64,000 nt of DNA from Trebouxia sp. TZW2008 (taxonomy: Eukaryota > Chlorophyta > Trebouxiophyceae > Trebouxiales > Trebouxiaceae): the NCBI GenBank assembly GCA_002118135.1, contig BDIU01000197.1:62001-126000 (forward strand), written 5' to 3'. Shown one piece after another: positions 11,280 to 24,000 of the stretch (positions are counted from its first letter, which is position 1; the number at the start of each line of letters is the position of its first letter). A model generated the notes under the pieces. It searched no databases. It was not told where the DNA came from and saw only the letters and a program-made list of their open reading frames with translations. The position numbers and the translations under genes were made by a program.

Positions 11280-13705
11280 TCAGCTCTTGGCCAGGGTGTT
11301 GCAGATGTGCTGCACCTGTTTGAGTGCCTGCTGCTCTGCCACCATCTCTGCCAGCATTGTGCTCACTGCTGCAGTACTGCTGGCCGGCTTCCCGTGCTCC
11401 ACCTGTCAAAACAGGTATGGTTTGGTCAGATGGGCACATGTGTGCACCTGTACACTTTACACACGTACAACTTCTCATGGCTGCCCAACTGCATGAGCCC
11501 ATGAGAACACATCTGCTGCAAATTGCGTCCTGACATGCTCCTCAAAACATGCACTTGACAAAAACTTGCAAGATCAAGCCAGAGCAGGAGAAGCCTCTAT
11601 TCTGATCTTGTGCAGACGACCATGCAGTTAACAGCACAGTGTCTTCAGTTGAAGCAGAGTTGTACAATAGGTGTCAGAGCCAACCTGCTGCTGTGCCCTG
11701 GCAAGCAGCTCTGCATTGGCAGTCAGCTTGCCATCTTTGGCTTGCAGCATGCTCCACAACAGGCTACACCCAAAACACGTCTCATTTCATCTGTTGCCAA
11801 CAGCTAAACCTTGACACTTTCAGGCATCTACCACGATTTCAGCTTTGACCAAGCACTACAGCAGGAATCAGACCCAACCTGCTGTTGCGCCCTTTCAAGC
11901 AGCTCTGCATTGGCAGTCAGCTTGCCATCTTTGGCTTGTAGCATGCTCCACACCCAGTCCCACTCCATGGCGCCAACATGGTCATTGTTCATGCTGCGCA
12001 GCTTCAACTCTCCTTCATATGTGGCCTTAGCCTGCCTGAAGCGACATGTACACACACATCAGGCATCTTATGGCAACAAAGACCATATGGGGCCATCAGT
12101 CCCACTCCATGGCGCCAACATGGTCATTGTTCATGCTGCGCAGCTTCAGCTCGCCCTCGTATGTTGCCTTGGCCTGCCTGCAGCAAATAACAGGCGTGCG
12201 CTATCAGCAAAACAAATACAATGAAGGTGTCAGCTGAAACGGTGGCATGCCAGCAATGCAAGATTGCCAGACGGCTTTCCACGACACAGCATGAGTCGGT
12301 CTTACTGTCCTTGCAAAGGACAAAGAAGTTGACAGGCAAGTTGCAATCGGGATCTGCAATGAAAATAATAGTACAACTGTGTTGATGCCGAGCATTGTTC
12401 ACGCAGTATTTGATTGGTAGCACTGACACCCCAACGACAGCTGCAAGGTCTGTGGACAGTACTGAGCCTCATACCAATGATCAGCTTGGGACATGCTGTC
12501 GATGCAAACACTAATTACTGACCAAAGCTGCCCCATTGTAAACAAGCATGGTGCAAGATGTCTGGTAACATCGTCACAGGCAGGCCTCTACAGGGCCTCT
12601 GAAACTCCGGGGGTTGTCCACACTATGGGTGCAGATTTGCGGGGGTTTGCAGGCCTGCTAGGCAGCTTGTGTGGGCTACACTAGTAATGCACTGATATTG
12701 AGGCAAATTTGTGAGGGGTGCCCGCAGCTTCGGCCGTGCATGGTCTAGGGTGCTTTCCCCCCAGGCGAAGCGGGGGGTATTGAGACCTTGCAGCTGACTT
12801 TCTGTCGCTGCAGGCATGTGCTGTGCATTTGTTCGTGCTGTGCAACAAATAAATGAAACAGCTTCCAAACTCCAGCTCTCACACAAACCAGCAAATAATT
12901 AAGAATTTATTTTCGAGCCTTCATAGAGGAGAATAAGGAACAGCATGCCGGAGCTACTGACAGCGTGGGCGACAGCCATCCGAAGAAGTTTACCTGACTG
13001 CATCTGCAACTTTGTGTGCTGCAGTTGTCGCCATGACTTGTAGCTCAGGATCTTTTACTAAATGCCTCACAGCAGGCAGCTCTGACTGAGGCATCTGACC
13101 GGGACCTGGTCTGGATGTCAGTGAGAAGCTCTGCGCTCTGTTGGGGTTGTTGGGGTCATCTGTTCTCCGACTCTGCATGCAATGCTGTCAGTGAGATGTT
13201 GATAACAGAGGAAATGTTGTCAAATTTACAGAATGTTGGACAGACTATTTGTTGGCCAGCACTTCATGTGGCGTTGATGAGGAGCAGGGCATTAAGTGCT
13301 TACTTGAGCACTGCCTGTATTGCGCCAGGCTGCAATGCCTTTACTGATTATGACACATGCGCATAGCTTTTGCAAGACAAAATATTGCGTTGCTTATTTC
13401 GCACAGACAGGCTGTGGACTGTGCCTCATTCACTAGCAACCCACAAGGTGCGCTCAATGCAGACTGCAAACCAACAGCACTTGGGAACAGACTGGTGACT
13501 GCATGCTGGAAGGGGCAGACTGTAGAAGACACAGCATGTATGCATGTCAGCAATGCATCGGCAAGATAAAGCAGTTGTAACATACTCTGTAGTCCCAGAG
13601 TAGGATCTTGAACATCAGGTATAGTCCGATAGGAACCGTCATCAAGGCTACGTATCCCCAAGGAGAGTCAAGGATTTCTGCAACTGAGTAATGCGGATTC
13701 CTCAT
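11280..13705 (-). CDS. Single-pass membrane protein with C-terminal helix, family unknown
   Basis: Five exons join in phase: 13586-13705, 12994-13172, 12306-12353, 11879-12035 and 11280-11402, giving 208 aa from ATG to stop. I do not recognise the family. Residues 17-36 form one hydrophobic segment (GYVALMTVPIGLYLMFKILL), followed at once by a basic stretch (WDYRSRR), as in a signal-anchor protein whose C-terminus faces the cytosol. A Pro/Asn/Ser-rich linker follows. Residues from about 115 to the end are rich in Ala, Glu, Gln and Leu, include LKLRSMNNDHVGAMEWDW, and should be helical or coiled coil. Exon phases fit without forcing, which supports a real gene. Partial copies of exon 4 flank it on both sides. 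Confidence 0.75.
11683..11760 (-). repeat. Donor-side echo of exon 11879-12035
   Basis: A copy of the 3' part of exon 4 (region SMLQAKDGKLTANAELL) running into a copy of its donor. It lies downstream of the functional exon. Confidence 0.85.
12061..12177 (-). repeat. Acceptor-side echo of exon 11879-12035
   Basis: A near-identical copy of the start of exon 4 with its acceptor. At the position where the functional exon reads GAMEWDW this copy has a TGA stop, so including it would truncate the protein. Confidence 0.88.
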
Positions 13706-15078
13706 TTGGGCAGAGGCGATAGCGACGGACGATAAACTTGCTCGTACAGGGCCCCTGATGCTCCTGCAAACCGAGGTGTTCCGAGCTTAGCCCTTTCCCT
13801 TGAAGCTGACATTTGTCGTAAGCGGAGCAGGTCAAGCTGCACAATTCATTTGGAGCATCTGTTACCTATGTCGCTGCGTGCGAGGCTTCGACGACAAGGA
13901 AGCAACGTTGCCATATGACCGGCATGCTCCCGGACACCGCGACGATACCTGCTTAACATGCAATACGCCAATGCGACAGCGGCATTGCACGCACACTATC
14001 ATTTCGGTTTCGTGCAAGATCAGAACGCCTCAGCGGTCCCGGTTACACGCGAGCCCGACGAGCAGCAAAATACGAGGCGAAAACACTGTTGCTTTCAGCG
14101 ATCCGCAACGATGCAAGAGCAGTCACGCACAGCTGTGTGTTAGAGCTTGCGAACGAGGCACGGGGCTCTGCGACCGCTCGCAGCGCTAATGGCAGTGTTT
14201 GACCTCAGTTGAAAATGCAGTGTGCAACTTTTCACGTTTGCAAATCCACACGGATTCTTTCACGAAAGCACGCCTTCCGTGGTGACACATCAGCTTCCAC
14301 GCTGTCAGTCTGACATGCAAAGTCAAATGCTGCCAGCTGTCGTTTGCTTGCAAGATATCCTGCGCATGCAGCTGTCAGAAGGCGCGGAGCTGACCCGTGT
14401 AGGAGCGCATTTGAATTGCAATTGGACGCTTGCTGAGCAGCTATCAGCTCAAGTTGATAGCGGCGACTGAAAATCAAGTCACCAAAGGTTGATCTGTTCT
14501 TGAAGCCGTCTCGGTCTTCTTCAGGTAGACACTTATAACATCACCTGGATTACTGCCTGTGCATTATCGCTCGTGACCGACAGCGGCAGCGCAACAGACA
14601 GCACAGACAGCTTCACTACGATCTCAGCTGCAGACACCCTCAGATCCACTCAACTCACCAGCTGAGGCGTACATTCGCTTGCGATTTACGTCACAGGGCA
14701 CAAACAAGCCGTCTCGGTCACGCCAGCCATAAAGGTCTGTGTGAAGTGTTTGGTGCGGCTTACACCGCACCAAGGTCTTTGCTGGAATTTCAGCCGGCCT
14801 CGTTGCGTGCTTGATCCTGCTGTTGCGTCAAAGATACTATGCAGTCTGTGATCAACATCACAGTTTCAGCTCCTTAGAACTGCGGGGATCACCTTTCCAT
14901 CGCTGTCAAGGAATAGTTATGTACATCAAGTCCAAAACAGCACACAAACAAGAACGACATCAACAACAATCTGTCTTTTGGGCAGCAGCAAAGTCATGTG
15001 TCACAGGATCTGATAGCAGTCTGTAGGTCAGCGAGAAGTACAGCAGACGCAAGTCAAGAATTGCAATGCAGCAACAGA
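13706..15078. other. Intergenic stretch upstream of the 208-aa gene
   Basis: No supportable gene on either strand. The reading frames are short and lack family features. It should hold the promoter of the 208-aa gene and the prominin 3' untranslated region. Confidence 0.5.
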
Positions 15079-18000
15079 CTACTCAAGTTGGTTCATACGC
15101 ATCCTGCGCTTCAAGTCTGCCTTCTTCTCCTCAGTCTTGGTGGCAAAAGACTGTCTTGTTGAGCCCTGCAAATCACAAAAGACTCAGTCGGCACACATGA
15201 CAACAGTTTGCAGAGGCTCTGCACCCTTGAGGCTGCAGCCATGCCAAAACAGACACTGAGTGTTTGCTAAAACACGGCGATCATTCTGGCGAAACAGCTG
15301 CACAACTTGCACAATAGTTACAGCCTGATCAACATCATTGCAACTACACCGCCACATGCACCATACAAGAGACAGTGTGGCAGCTGCAGCTGAAATGTCA
15401 AAACTCTGCAGGCACGAACTATCAGTGCCAATGCTTGAGAGTAGGCGCACCACTAGAACATGACGTTTTCCAGTCATAAGCAGGAATGCAAGAACAACCC
15501 ACCTTCTTGCTGCTGCTTGGAGACAGCAAACTTCCTCCAGAGCCCTCAACATTCAAGGCCTGTGGGCCTAGCAGCAATGCCCTGTTCTGGCTGTCAGAGC
15601 TGCGTTCTGCCCTGGGGGACTCAGGTGGCAGCAAGTATGCTGACTCGCGAGGGGTAGCTGAGCTCCTCGGCGTCCCTTCTGAGTTGAAGTCTGAGAAGCC
15701 TGCCTTGATAGGGCGGGCTGAGTCTGCACTTGCGTTGCTGACACCACTGACTCCTGTGACAAGGCCGCCTGCAAAGCTGCCAGTGGGTCCTACCTTGATG
15801 GCTGTGGCACTCAGAGCACCAGGCGTTCTGCAAACAATAGAAAAGAAAAGTTTACACATTGAGAGCTTGTAGGTCATGAGTAGAGACAGCCTGTGTAAGT
15901 GCACACGAAACAAGCAATGTCTCCACTGCTTACAGGTTTGCTGTCACGCAAACTCACAGTAAATGTAATTTTAAATTAAATTTACATCTGGGAGAAAGCA
16001 TATCAGATTCCTGGGAGGAAATGGCTTGGTGATGATGGGCATACTGATGAAGAAGACAACATGCTGGTCTGTTGAGCCATTCACAACTCCTGCGCATCTT
16101 ATATTGTCATTAGCATGTAAGCTGTCTTAGTTGTTGCTCTTGATGCTTAGAAGGCCTGCACTGATGCTGAAGCAGAGTTGCAGGCGTGCACCTTGAGCTA
16201 CATGAAGGCTAGCAAGCACAAGCGTGTTACAGTCAAGCTGATATTGTACAAGCTTGACGATAAGCTGCAAAGCTCTTTGAGAGCACCAGGCAGATTACTG
16301 ACTGCTTGTGGTATTGCCATGCACACATAGGATTGGATGTGTGCAATGTTGGAAAGCAAGCTCACCCAGGAGTGCTGCCCTCCCGGCCAGCAGGCATGTA
16401 CTTGCCCTTGTTCTTGATGGCTGCCAACCGCCGGTCCTCTGGCTCCAAGAACTCCTTGTACGAGCGGAAGGCACACCCACAGCACCTGCAACCATTGTGC
16501 TATGCCCTTTGGATATTGTACTAGTATGATATGATACTATTTTACTAAACTCTCTTTGTAAGGGCACTCGATGTAAGGACACTCTTGATGTAAGGACAAC
16601 ACCATTGGTAACCAATCAATGCTTTCTGACTGCAGAGGTCCCTCTGAGTAAGAACCATTCGATGTAAGGACAATTTCTTTGTAACCACAGCAGTCGTTAC
16701 AAAGAGAGTTTACTGTGATTTGCTTTGACCTCTGATTGTATGCTGACCTCCTGCCAACTGCTCAACACTCATTCAAGGAGGCTTCAGCTGTTCAGATTTG
16801 ATGATGCGTCGTCACAAAGCTTCCTGGGCAAGCATACTAATCTGAGGGAGTGGTGAACAGCCTAATCTGTGACATACTGCTGCCCAGACAGCATTCTGCA
16901 AGGAAAGGCATGCACTCATTCACACATCACCTGAATGGCAAATACATGCAGTCTACTGCAAACAATGTCATGCTTGATGCATGCAACAAAGTGCACCACA
17001 AAGTTTTATCCAAGCTCACACAGCAAACATGCAAAAGCTCTCGTACCTCTTGCGTGGCAATTCATCCAGGCGCCTGATGTAGCAGAACATGGCAACCACC
17101 ATCACCACAGAAAACCAGCCAGCCATAAACATGGACAGCCACAGGTTTCCAACCAGATCAACAACATCACAGCAAGCCAGCTGTTTGGCTCCCAGGTACA
17201 GGGGGTGCACATTCTCAAACTCCACCAGAGTTTGCAAAGATGCAAGGTCGTTGAATAGCGTGACTCCAAGCGCTGAAACATCATTGACCTCATCCTGAAG
17301 TTTGTAGCGCAGCGTGTATGCGCCTGTGATGCCCTGCAGAAGTTGCATGCTGTCAGCCCTGACAGGGTTTGTAACTGCAAAAGCTGTGTAGACTAGTTAG
17401 CTTTCTCTGGGATAAGGTTTGAGAAACGCCAACATTTGTAGACACGAACCAACACTGAACTCATACTTATGGAGAAGGTTGCGTCTAACAACTGCAAGCA
17501 ACGTGTACAATGGTAGGCATCTTCAAGAGAGGCTCTGCTCCCCAAAGCAGGCCTTCAGATCTGGATGATGACATTCTACTTTGGTGAGAAGTACTGACAT
17601 GTCAGGAAACACAGCAGATGGCATAGCCTCCTTCAGAAAAATAAAGCGACAGTCGCTGACAGGATTGCAGCAGCTCTGCAACGCCAGAGATAAGCTTCAA
17701 CAAATGCTATGCGTTTTACTAAGCTGTACATCCTATCACATATAGCAGAAAATGAGCACAAATTTACTGTCAGAGCAAGCAAAGTTAGGCTTCTGCTATC
17801 AACACTTAGATTGCATGTCGAAATGTGTAACAAGTTGTTGCTGTTACTGTGCTACTATTACTCACTGTAATGGTCTGCTGAATGGTGCTTTTGATAGGTG
17901 TTTTCACAGCGGCACAAACCACTCCTGCAGCTATCTGAGTGATATTGTGGAGGCTGCCTCCCTTACCCAAGGTGTAGGCAAAACAATGACTATTACCACA

Positions 18001-21000
18001 AGCATGGTAAAAGTTGGAATAAACTCAGCATTTCACCACCATGCCTGCTTACCGTGATGGTCTGCTGGATGGTATTATTGATGGTGGTCTTGATGGCAGC
18101 AAAGTTCACTCCTGCAGCTGCCTGTGACACATTGTTCAGGCTGCCTCCCTCGCCCAAGATGTAGTACCCAGCCAGGGCTGTAGCATTAAAAGAGCCTGAG
18201 TCCAGATTCAGATCTGCTAATGCACTGAAGATCTGAGTCTCAGCATTGCTGCACCTGCACCCAGCAGTTGTTCGGTCAGCTTTGAGCACAACTTTGACTA
18301 TCACAAAACCCTGTGAAGTGCTGCCTCCTTTGTCCAAAACGTAGTGGCCAGGTAAGGCAGTGGCATTGAAGGAGCCTGAGTCCAGATCCAGACTGCTAAT
18401 GCTCTGAAGATTCTCTCAGAGTCTCAGCTTTACTGCACCTGAACACAACAGATGTTGCTGTTAATGGCAAGGACTCGACTGGCAATCTCAGTGTCAGCAT
18501 TGCCAAACTTGTATGCGGCAAAACAGTGGTGAAGATGCCATAGATGAGTACGTTCAGCAGGAGCAGCAGCAGCAGCAGCAGCAATTGACTTGGCATGCAT
18601 CATGCTGGCAAGCACATTTTTTTTTTGCATAGGCGAGAACAGCAGGGCTTACTCATCGTGGCCCACATGCACCAGCGGCAGCAAAAAGGTGTTGAGGATG
18701 ACATAGACAAGCATTGCCAGCAGCAGCATCTGCACAGTTCTCAGCATTTTGCCGCTGCTGCGGGTTGTGTAACTGGAACATCACCTATGTGTATACCCAT
18801 GCTGTGTCAGGGCGAGGGACTGCTTACTCACCATGGCTCACGCGCGTTAGCAATAGCAGAACAGAGCTGGAGATGCTATGGATGAGCACGGCCAGCAGCA
18901 ACAGCAGCAACAGACTCAGTATAATTGATGTTGATTACTGATCATTAGTCAGTGGCAAGGACAACTTACTCATCGTGGCCCACATGCGCCAGCAGCAGCA
19001 GGACAGTGCTGAAGATGCCGTAGATGAGCATAGCCAGCAGCAGCAGGAAGGTGAAGAAGCTGGCGCCCCACTGGTAGTTGACCACCACAACAATGATCAG
19101 CACCACCGCAAAGAACATCACAATGGCGAAGTAGATGTACTCGCCCTTCATGCGGCTGCAGGCACACATTCTGCTGTCATCAGGGTGATTAAAGGAACTC
19201 ATGTCATGAGGTCATGAGGAGGTCACCATATGTTTTGCCAGGATAAAGGGACAGAATGCTGCATGCTGGCGGATGTCGATAGCAGGAGAGACAGTCTCAA
19301 AGCATCGAGCTCTGTTGGTGTTATTGCAGACTTGTGTAGATTTGCATGCTGTGTAGCACACAGGTAGCATCTTGTACATATATGAGCTGGCCATATCTTG
19401 AGAGCAGTAGCAATGACATGCGGCAACTATGGAGGCAAGCATGACAGGCATCAATGCAGGCAGGCATGCATTGCTGCAGGCAATTTTGCAGCTGTGAATA
19501 GGCTGCAATGCGCAGTATGTCATGAGTGCAATTGCAGGGATTCTGCGATAAGGCGGAAATGCTGTATGGACTTACTAGCCATCATAGTGCCTGACTTTCG
19601 GCAGGTACTCATTCTCCTTGTCAGTTATCCGGTCAACAGTGTCATTGTGCAGCGTCACAATCTTGTTGATGATCATGGCGTCATAGCTGGCAATGTCTGA
19701 CCGCACCTCTGTTGTGGTCTGCACAGAGAAGGAAACATTGTATCAGTAGCTGCTTGATATCTCCCAGACACACAGCAGAGTGACCAAAGTATGAATAGCA
19801 GCTGCCAGCCACTATGCAAAGCTGCTCATATGGCTTTTGTGTGCAAAATAACACTGCAATAATATTGCCATGCCCAACTCGTTGCATCAAGTGGACATAC
19901 TGCTCGACTTCAAAATGCACAGCAGCTATAGCAGGCAGTGAGTACCAGACCTGTACCTATGCAAATGCGTGCTTTTTTTACCGTACATGCTTAAGCAAGC
20001 AAGCACACTCTACCAACAGACATGGTAGCAGGACCTGATCAGAAGCATAGACTGCTTACTGAGGAGATCTTGCTGTTGAGATCGCTGACAATGGCGGAGA
20101 TGGAGTTCAGGACCGACCCCTTGGGGTTGGGCAGTGCGTCATAGGCCGCCCCCTCTGCCGCCTCACTCACAACATACGGCTCCCTTGCTGGAATGGCCGC
20201 CTGGGCTGTTGCAATGGCTGTCACAACAGACTGCACTGCCTGCAAGCAACATGTTCTGTTGAATCAATTGCCTCATCAATGCTTCTTGCTGGAGTTGAGG
20301 ATAGCCTGTTTGGGGTTGGACAGGGCGCCAGCAGCCGCCCCCTCTGCTGGCTCACTCACAACATTTGGCTCCCTCGCTGAAATGCTGCTTGAGCTGTTGT
20401 GATGGCTCTCACAACAGCTTGCACTGCCTACAACAGATTCAACAAAAGTCAAGGCAAGTTTAGTCATATGAGGAGGATGAAGAAACATCAAAATTGTGAA
20501 TTGTGCAACAGTCTGGAAGCTATCCAAGTAGCTACAGTGCAAAGCTTGCGATTGAAAATGCTGCCTGCACTGTTGTGATGGCTCTCACAACAGACTGCAC
20601 TGCCTAAGTCAAGATGTGCTGTTCAGTACAGAGGTGTACAAGAATGCATGCTGTGAGCACTGAGCCATTGGATGTGAAACATGCATGCATGTAATTGTTA
20701 AGTCTACATGCCATGCCTAATGGAAGACTGACCTTGCTTGTTTTCAGTGTAGGGATCTAACAACTGCTTGCTATTATGCAGCAACTGCTAAGGCTAAAAA
20801 AGCACATGCCTGTTGCTTTCCTTTGAGGCAAACACATGTGACAAAGTTGCTACAGCCTTGATGTGCGAGGTGTCATCTAAGCAAGTAGATAGACACGCAA
20901 TGAATGATTGCAGTCTTATGCGCTATGTAGGTTCCTGACAGGCGTTGCAGGTGTTGCAGACCTGAGCTTAGCTGTGTAAATTGAATGTCAGCTCAATGAA

Positions 21001-24000
21001 GAATGGAGTACCCACCACAGCATACAGGCAGCAGCATAACTTCATGCTGTACATGACTGCAAAGAGGTCACGTAAAGAGGTGTATGCAAGGCGAGTAGAC
21101 ATACCGCTGGTGTAGGCAACGCAGGTGACTGTATGTTGATGATGTTGGTAGCCAGGCCAACTGCGGCAGTGACATCAGCACCTCGAGTGCCAGTAATCTG
21201 ACTAAGATCACTTGCCACGGTGTTCAGTGACACCCTGGCATTGTCATGCGCAGCTGTGTAAAAGTTTTGGTAGTTGGTGGACGTCTGCCCTCCGGTGGCA
21301 GCATATGCTGCATAAGCGCTGGAGGCACTCTGGACGTCAGAATCTGCAACAGATTCACATTTGTTCATTGCATTCAGTACAAACGTTGCAAAGGCAGGCT
21401 GTGAAATCCAACGAGTAGGCACGTACAGGCGCAAGCAGCTGCCTCCATGCGAGTCTGTCAAATGATGTCCTGCACCCATGGACTGTACATGCAAGGCAGA
21501 AAAATCTACGGACACGCTAAAGCTGCCAATAAGTACGGCGCTCTTGTACATCTTTCTTGTAAACATGGTGTCTGACCAGAAATGATCAAGGCAAGCTATT
21601 GACTTGTTTCGAAGCAATCAAGTCGAGCAGTTGAGCCAGCAGCAACGGCCACATCTGATGCTTTGGTCAGTACTGCAGCACCATTGTCCACTGACATGCT
21701 GTATGTATGTGTGTGCTTCATGACTGTGCAACAGGAAACATATGTCATTGACTGTTAGAATTGGAAGATGTTGACTTACTTGCAGTGGAAGACCCAGTAG
21801 TGTCTGTCCTGAGCTGGTTGACAGCTGTCACCAGATTGTTGAAATCTGATGTCCCGTAGTGCGCCAGATTACCCTGCAGCCACAAGGCAGTTGCAGGACG
21901 TAGGTTGCAAGCCAAACAACAGATTTCTGTGAAATAGTCAGCTCACAAGCATGTCCTTGATCAAGCGCCTCAGCAGACATTTTGCAACAGACATATTGTA
22001 CCCACATTTCAACAGCTCGCAAAAATAAAAAGTTATGGAGGCTTGCTGATTTTTTGACGTTGCATTTCATGCAGAGTACATGGTCATCTTGTATTCTGAC
22101 GATGTCTTTGTGTTTCTGTGCATGGCGGCCTTTGATGGCTAACCAGGCACCTGAAATTGCTTGCCCTGATTCTGCTTAGTAACACAACACCCTGTTGTGC
22201 GCAACACTGTTTAACAAAGCGACGGTGTGCACAACAGCTGTACATATATACAATGTGACCTTTAGACAGCGCAGTAAGATGAAAACGCTCACAATGACAG
22301 ACACATGCAGAACAAGTGTGTCTACAAGCATTGCAGGACCAAACTGTGAAGCTGCAAGATAGAAGCTTTCATGCAAACAGACATATGCAGAATGACTGTG
22401 AACCGCCACATGGCAGCCTTCAGAATGAATCACAGTCAGACAAGGACTATCACAATGACGGAAACATGCAACGTGTCTGTATACATGCACGCTGCAAGCC
22501 TCGGACTGTGGCGCTGTAAGACCTGTAAGTACAACCACAATGATGATGGTGAGCTCTGTGACGGTGATGTTGACAGTGAAGTAAGGACACTCATGAACAC
22601 AGACACATGCACAATGACCATATACGCGTACAGTCCAGACCTCAGAGTAAGGCTCCATAAGACAAGGACACTCACAATGATACTGGTGAGCTCTGAGACG
22701 GTGGTGTTGACCGGGCCAAAGATAGCACCTGTGCCTGTGCCAACAAACAGGGTGGCCTGGTAGGCAGTCAGGGCTGCAGCCATAGTGGCTGGGTTGGTAT
22801 CTGGGCTTGTCATCACAATCTCAAAAGTGCTGTCCAACGTCTCCAGAAGCTCATATGATAGCTGCATGCAGGAGCAAGCATTGTCACAAACTAGCGTTAT
22901 CATGCGCCTAGTAGGCAGCGAGGGCTGCAGCCATTGCAATTTGGGGATTGTCTGGACTTGCGATCACAATTTTAAAAGGTCCAATGTCTCAAGAAGCTCA
23001 TATGATAGCTGCATACAGAAGCAAGAACAATTACAAACTGGCATCATTGCATGAGCAGACGATCAGGGCCGCAGCCGTGTTGACTGGTTTTGGTGTCTGA
23101 GCTTGTTATCACAATCTCTCAAGTGCTGTCCAACGTCTGCAGAAGCTCATATGACAGCTGCATGCAGAACTGTCACAAAGTGGGTTTGTCATGCGCTGAG
23201 CAGGCAATCAGGGCCGCAGCCGTGCTGACTGGTTCGGTGTCTGCACTTGTCTTCACAATCTCAAAGTGGTGTCCGAAGTCTCCAAAGGCTCATATGATAG
23301 CTGCATGAAGAAGCATGAACTGTGACAAACTGGCATTGTCATGCGCTCAGCAGGCAGTCAGGGCTGCAGCCATCGCGACTGGGTGAACGTCTGGCCTTGT
23401 TGTCACAATGTCACAAAAGTGCTGTCCAGCGTTTTTGTAAGCTCATATGACAGCTGCGTGAGGAAGCATGAACTGTCAAATACTGCCATTTTCTTGCCTG
23501 TGTGGCACACGTTGTAAAAGTGCTGTCTGCAACAATTGGGGAGCAGGCTGCACAGTTTCTCTTTTGCTGTGATTGTAAGATGTCACAAGCTATGGTCACT
23601 AGCCTTGCAACATCTTCTCTGTGGTTGGCATTGGCATGAGCCCACCATCTCAATCATCAGCATTGATTGCTGATGGAACAACATGCTGTAACCACTAGAC
23701 ACTGGTGCAAAGTACTGAAAAACCCGATTGACAATACTTGATTTCCTGTCATGAGGCCCCAGCAGGGGTTCCCAAAGACAATGTCAGGATCAAGACAACA
23801 CTAGTTTGTTGAATGTGACAGCCAAGCTTGCAATGTTGATGCCTTGAACAAAATGAGCTGTCAAGAGGTTTCAATGTATAAGGCTGCCTGGATCAGTTGT
23901 GCATGGAAAAAAGAAAGCAGCATACCTCGGCAGCAGGCGGCAGAGCAATCACTGTCTCGTTGATGTGCTCAATCTGGTACAGGAAAGTGTCCATGCACGG

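Noticed and set aside
12306..12353. Alternative frame DPDCNLPVNFFVLCKD for the small third exon
   Set aside because: It looks protein-like, but the phase of both neighbouring exons requires the other frame.
12623..12886. Minus-strand frame inside the 208-aa gene
   Set aside because: The exons on either side join in phase without it, and it has no family feature or good splice sites.
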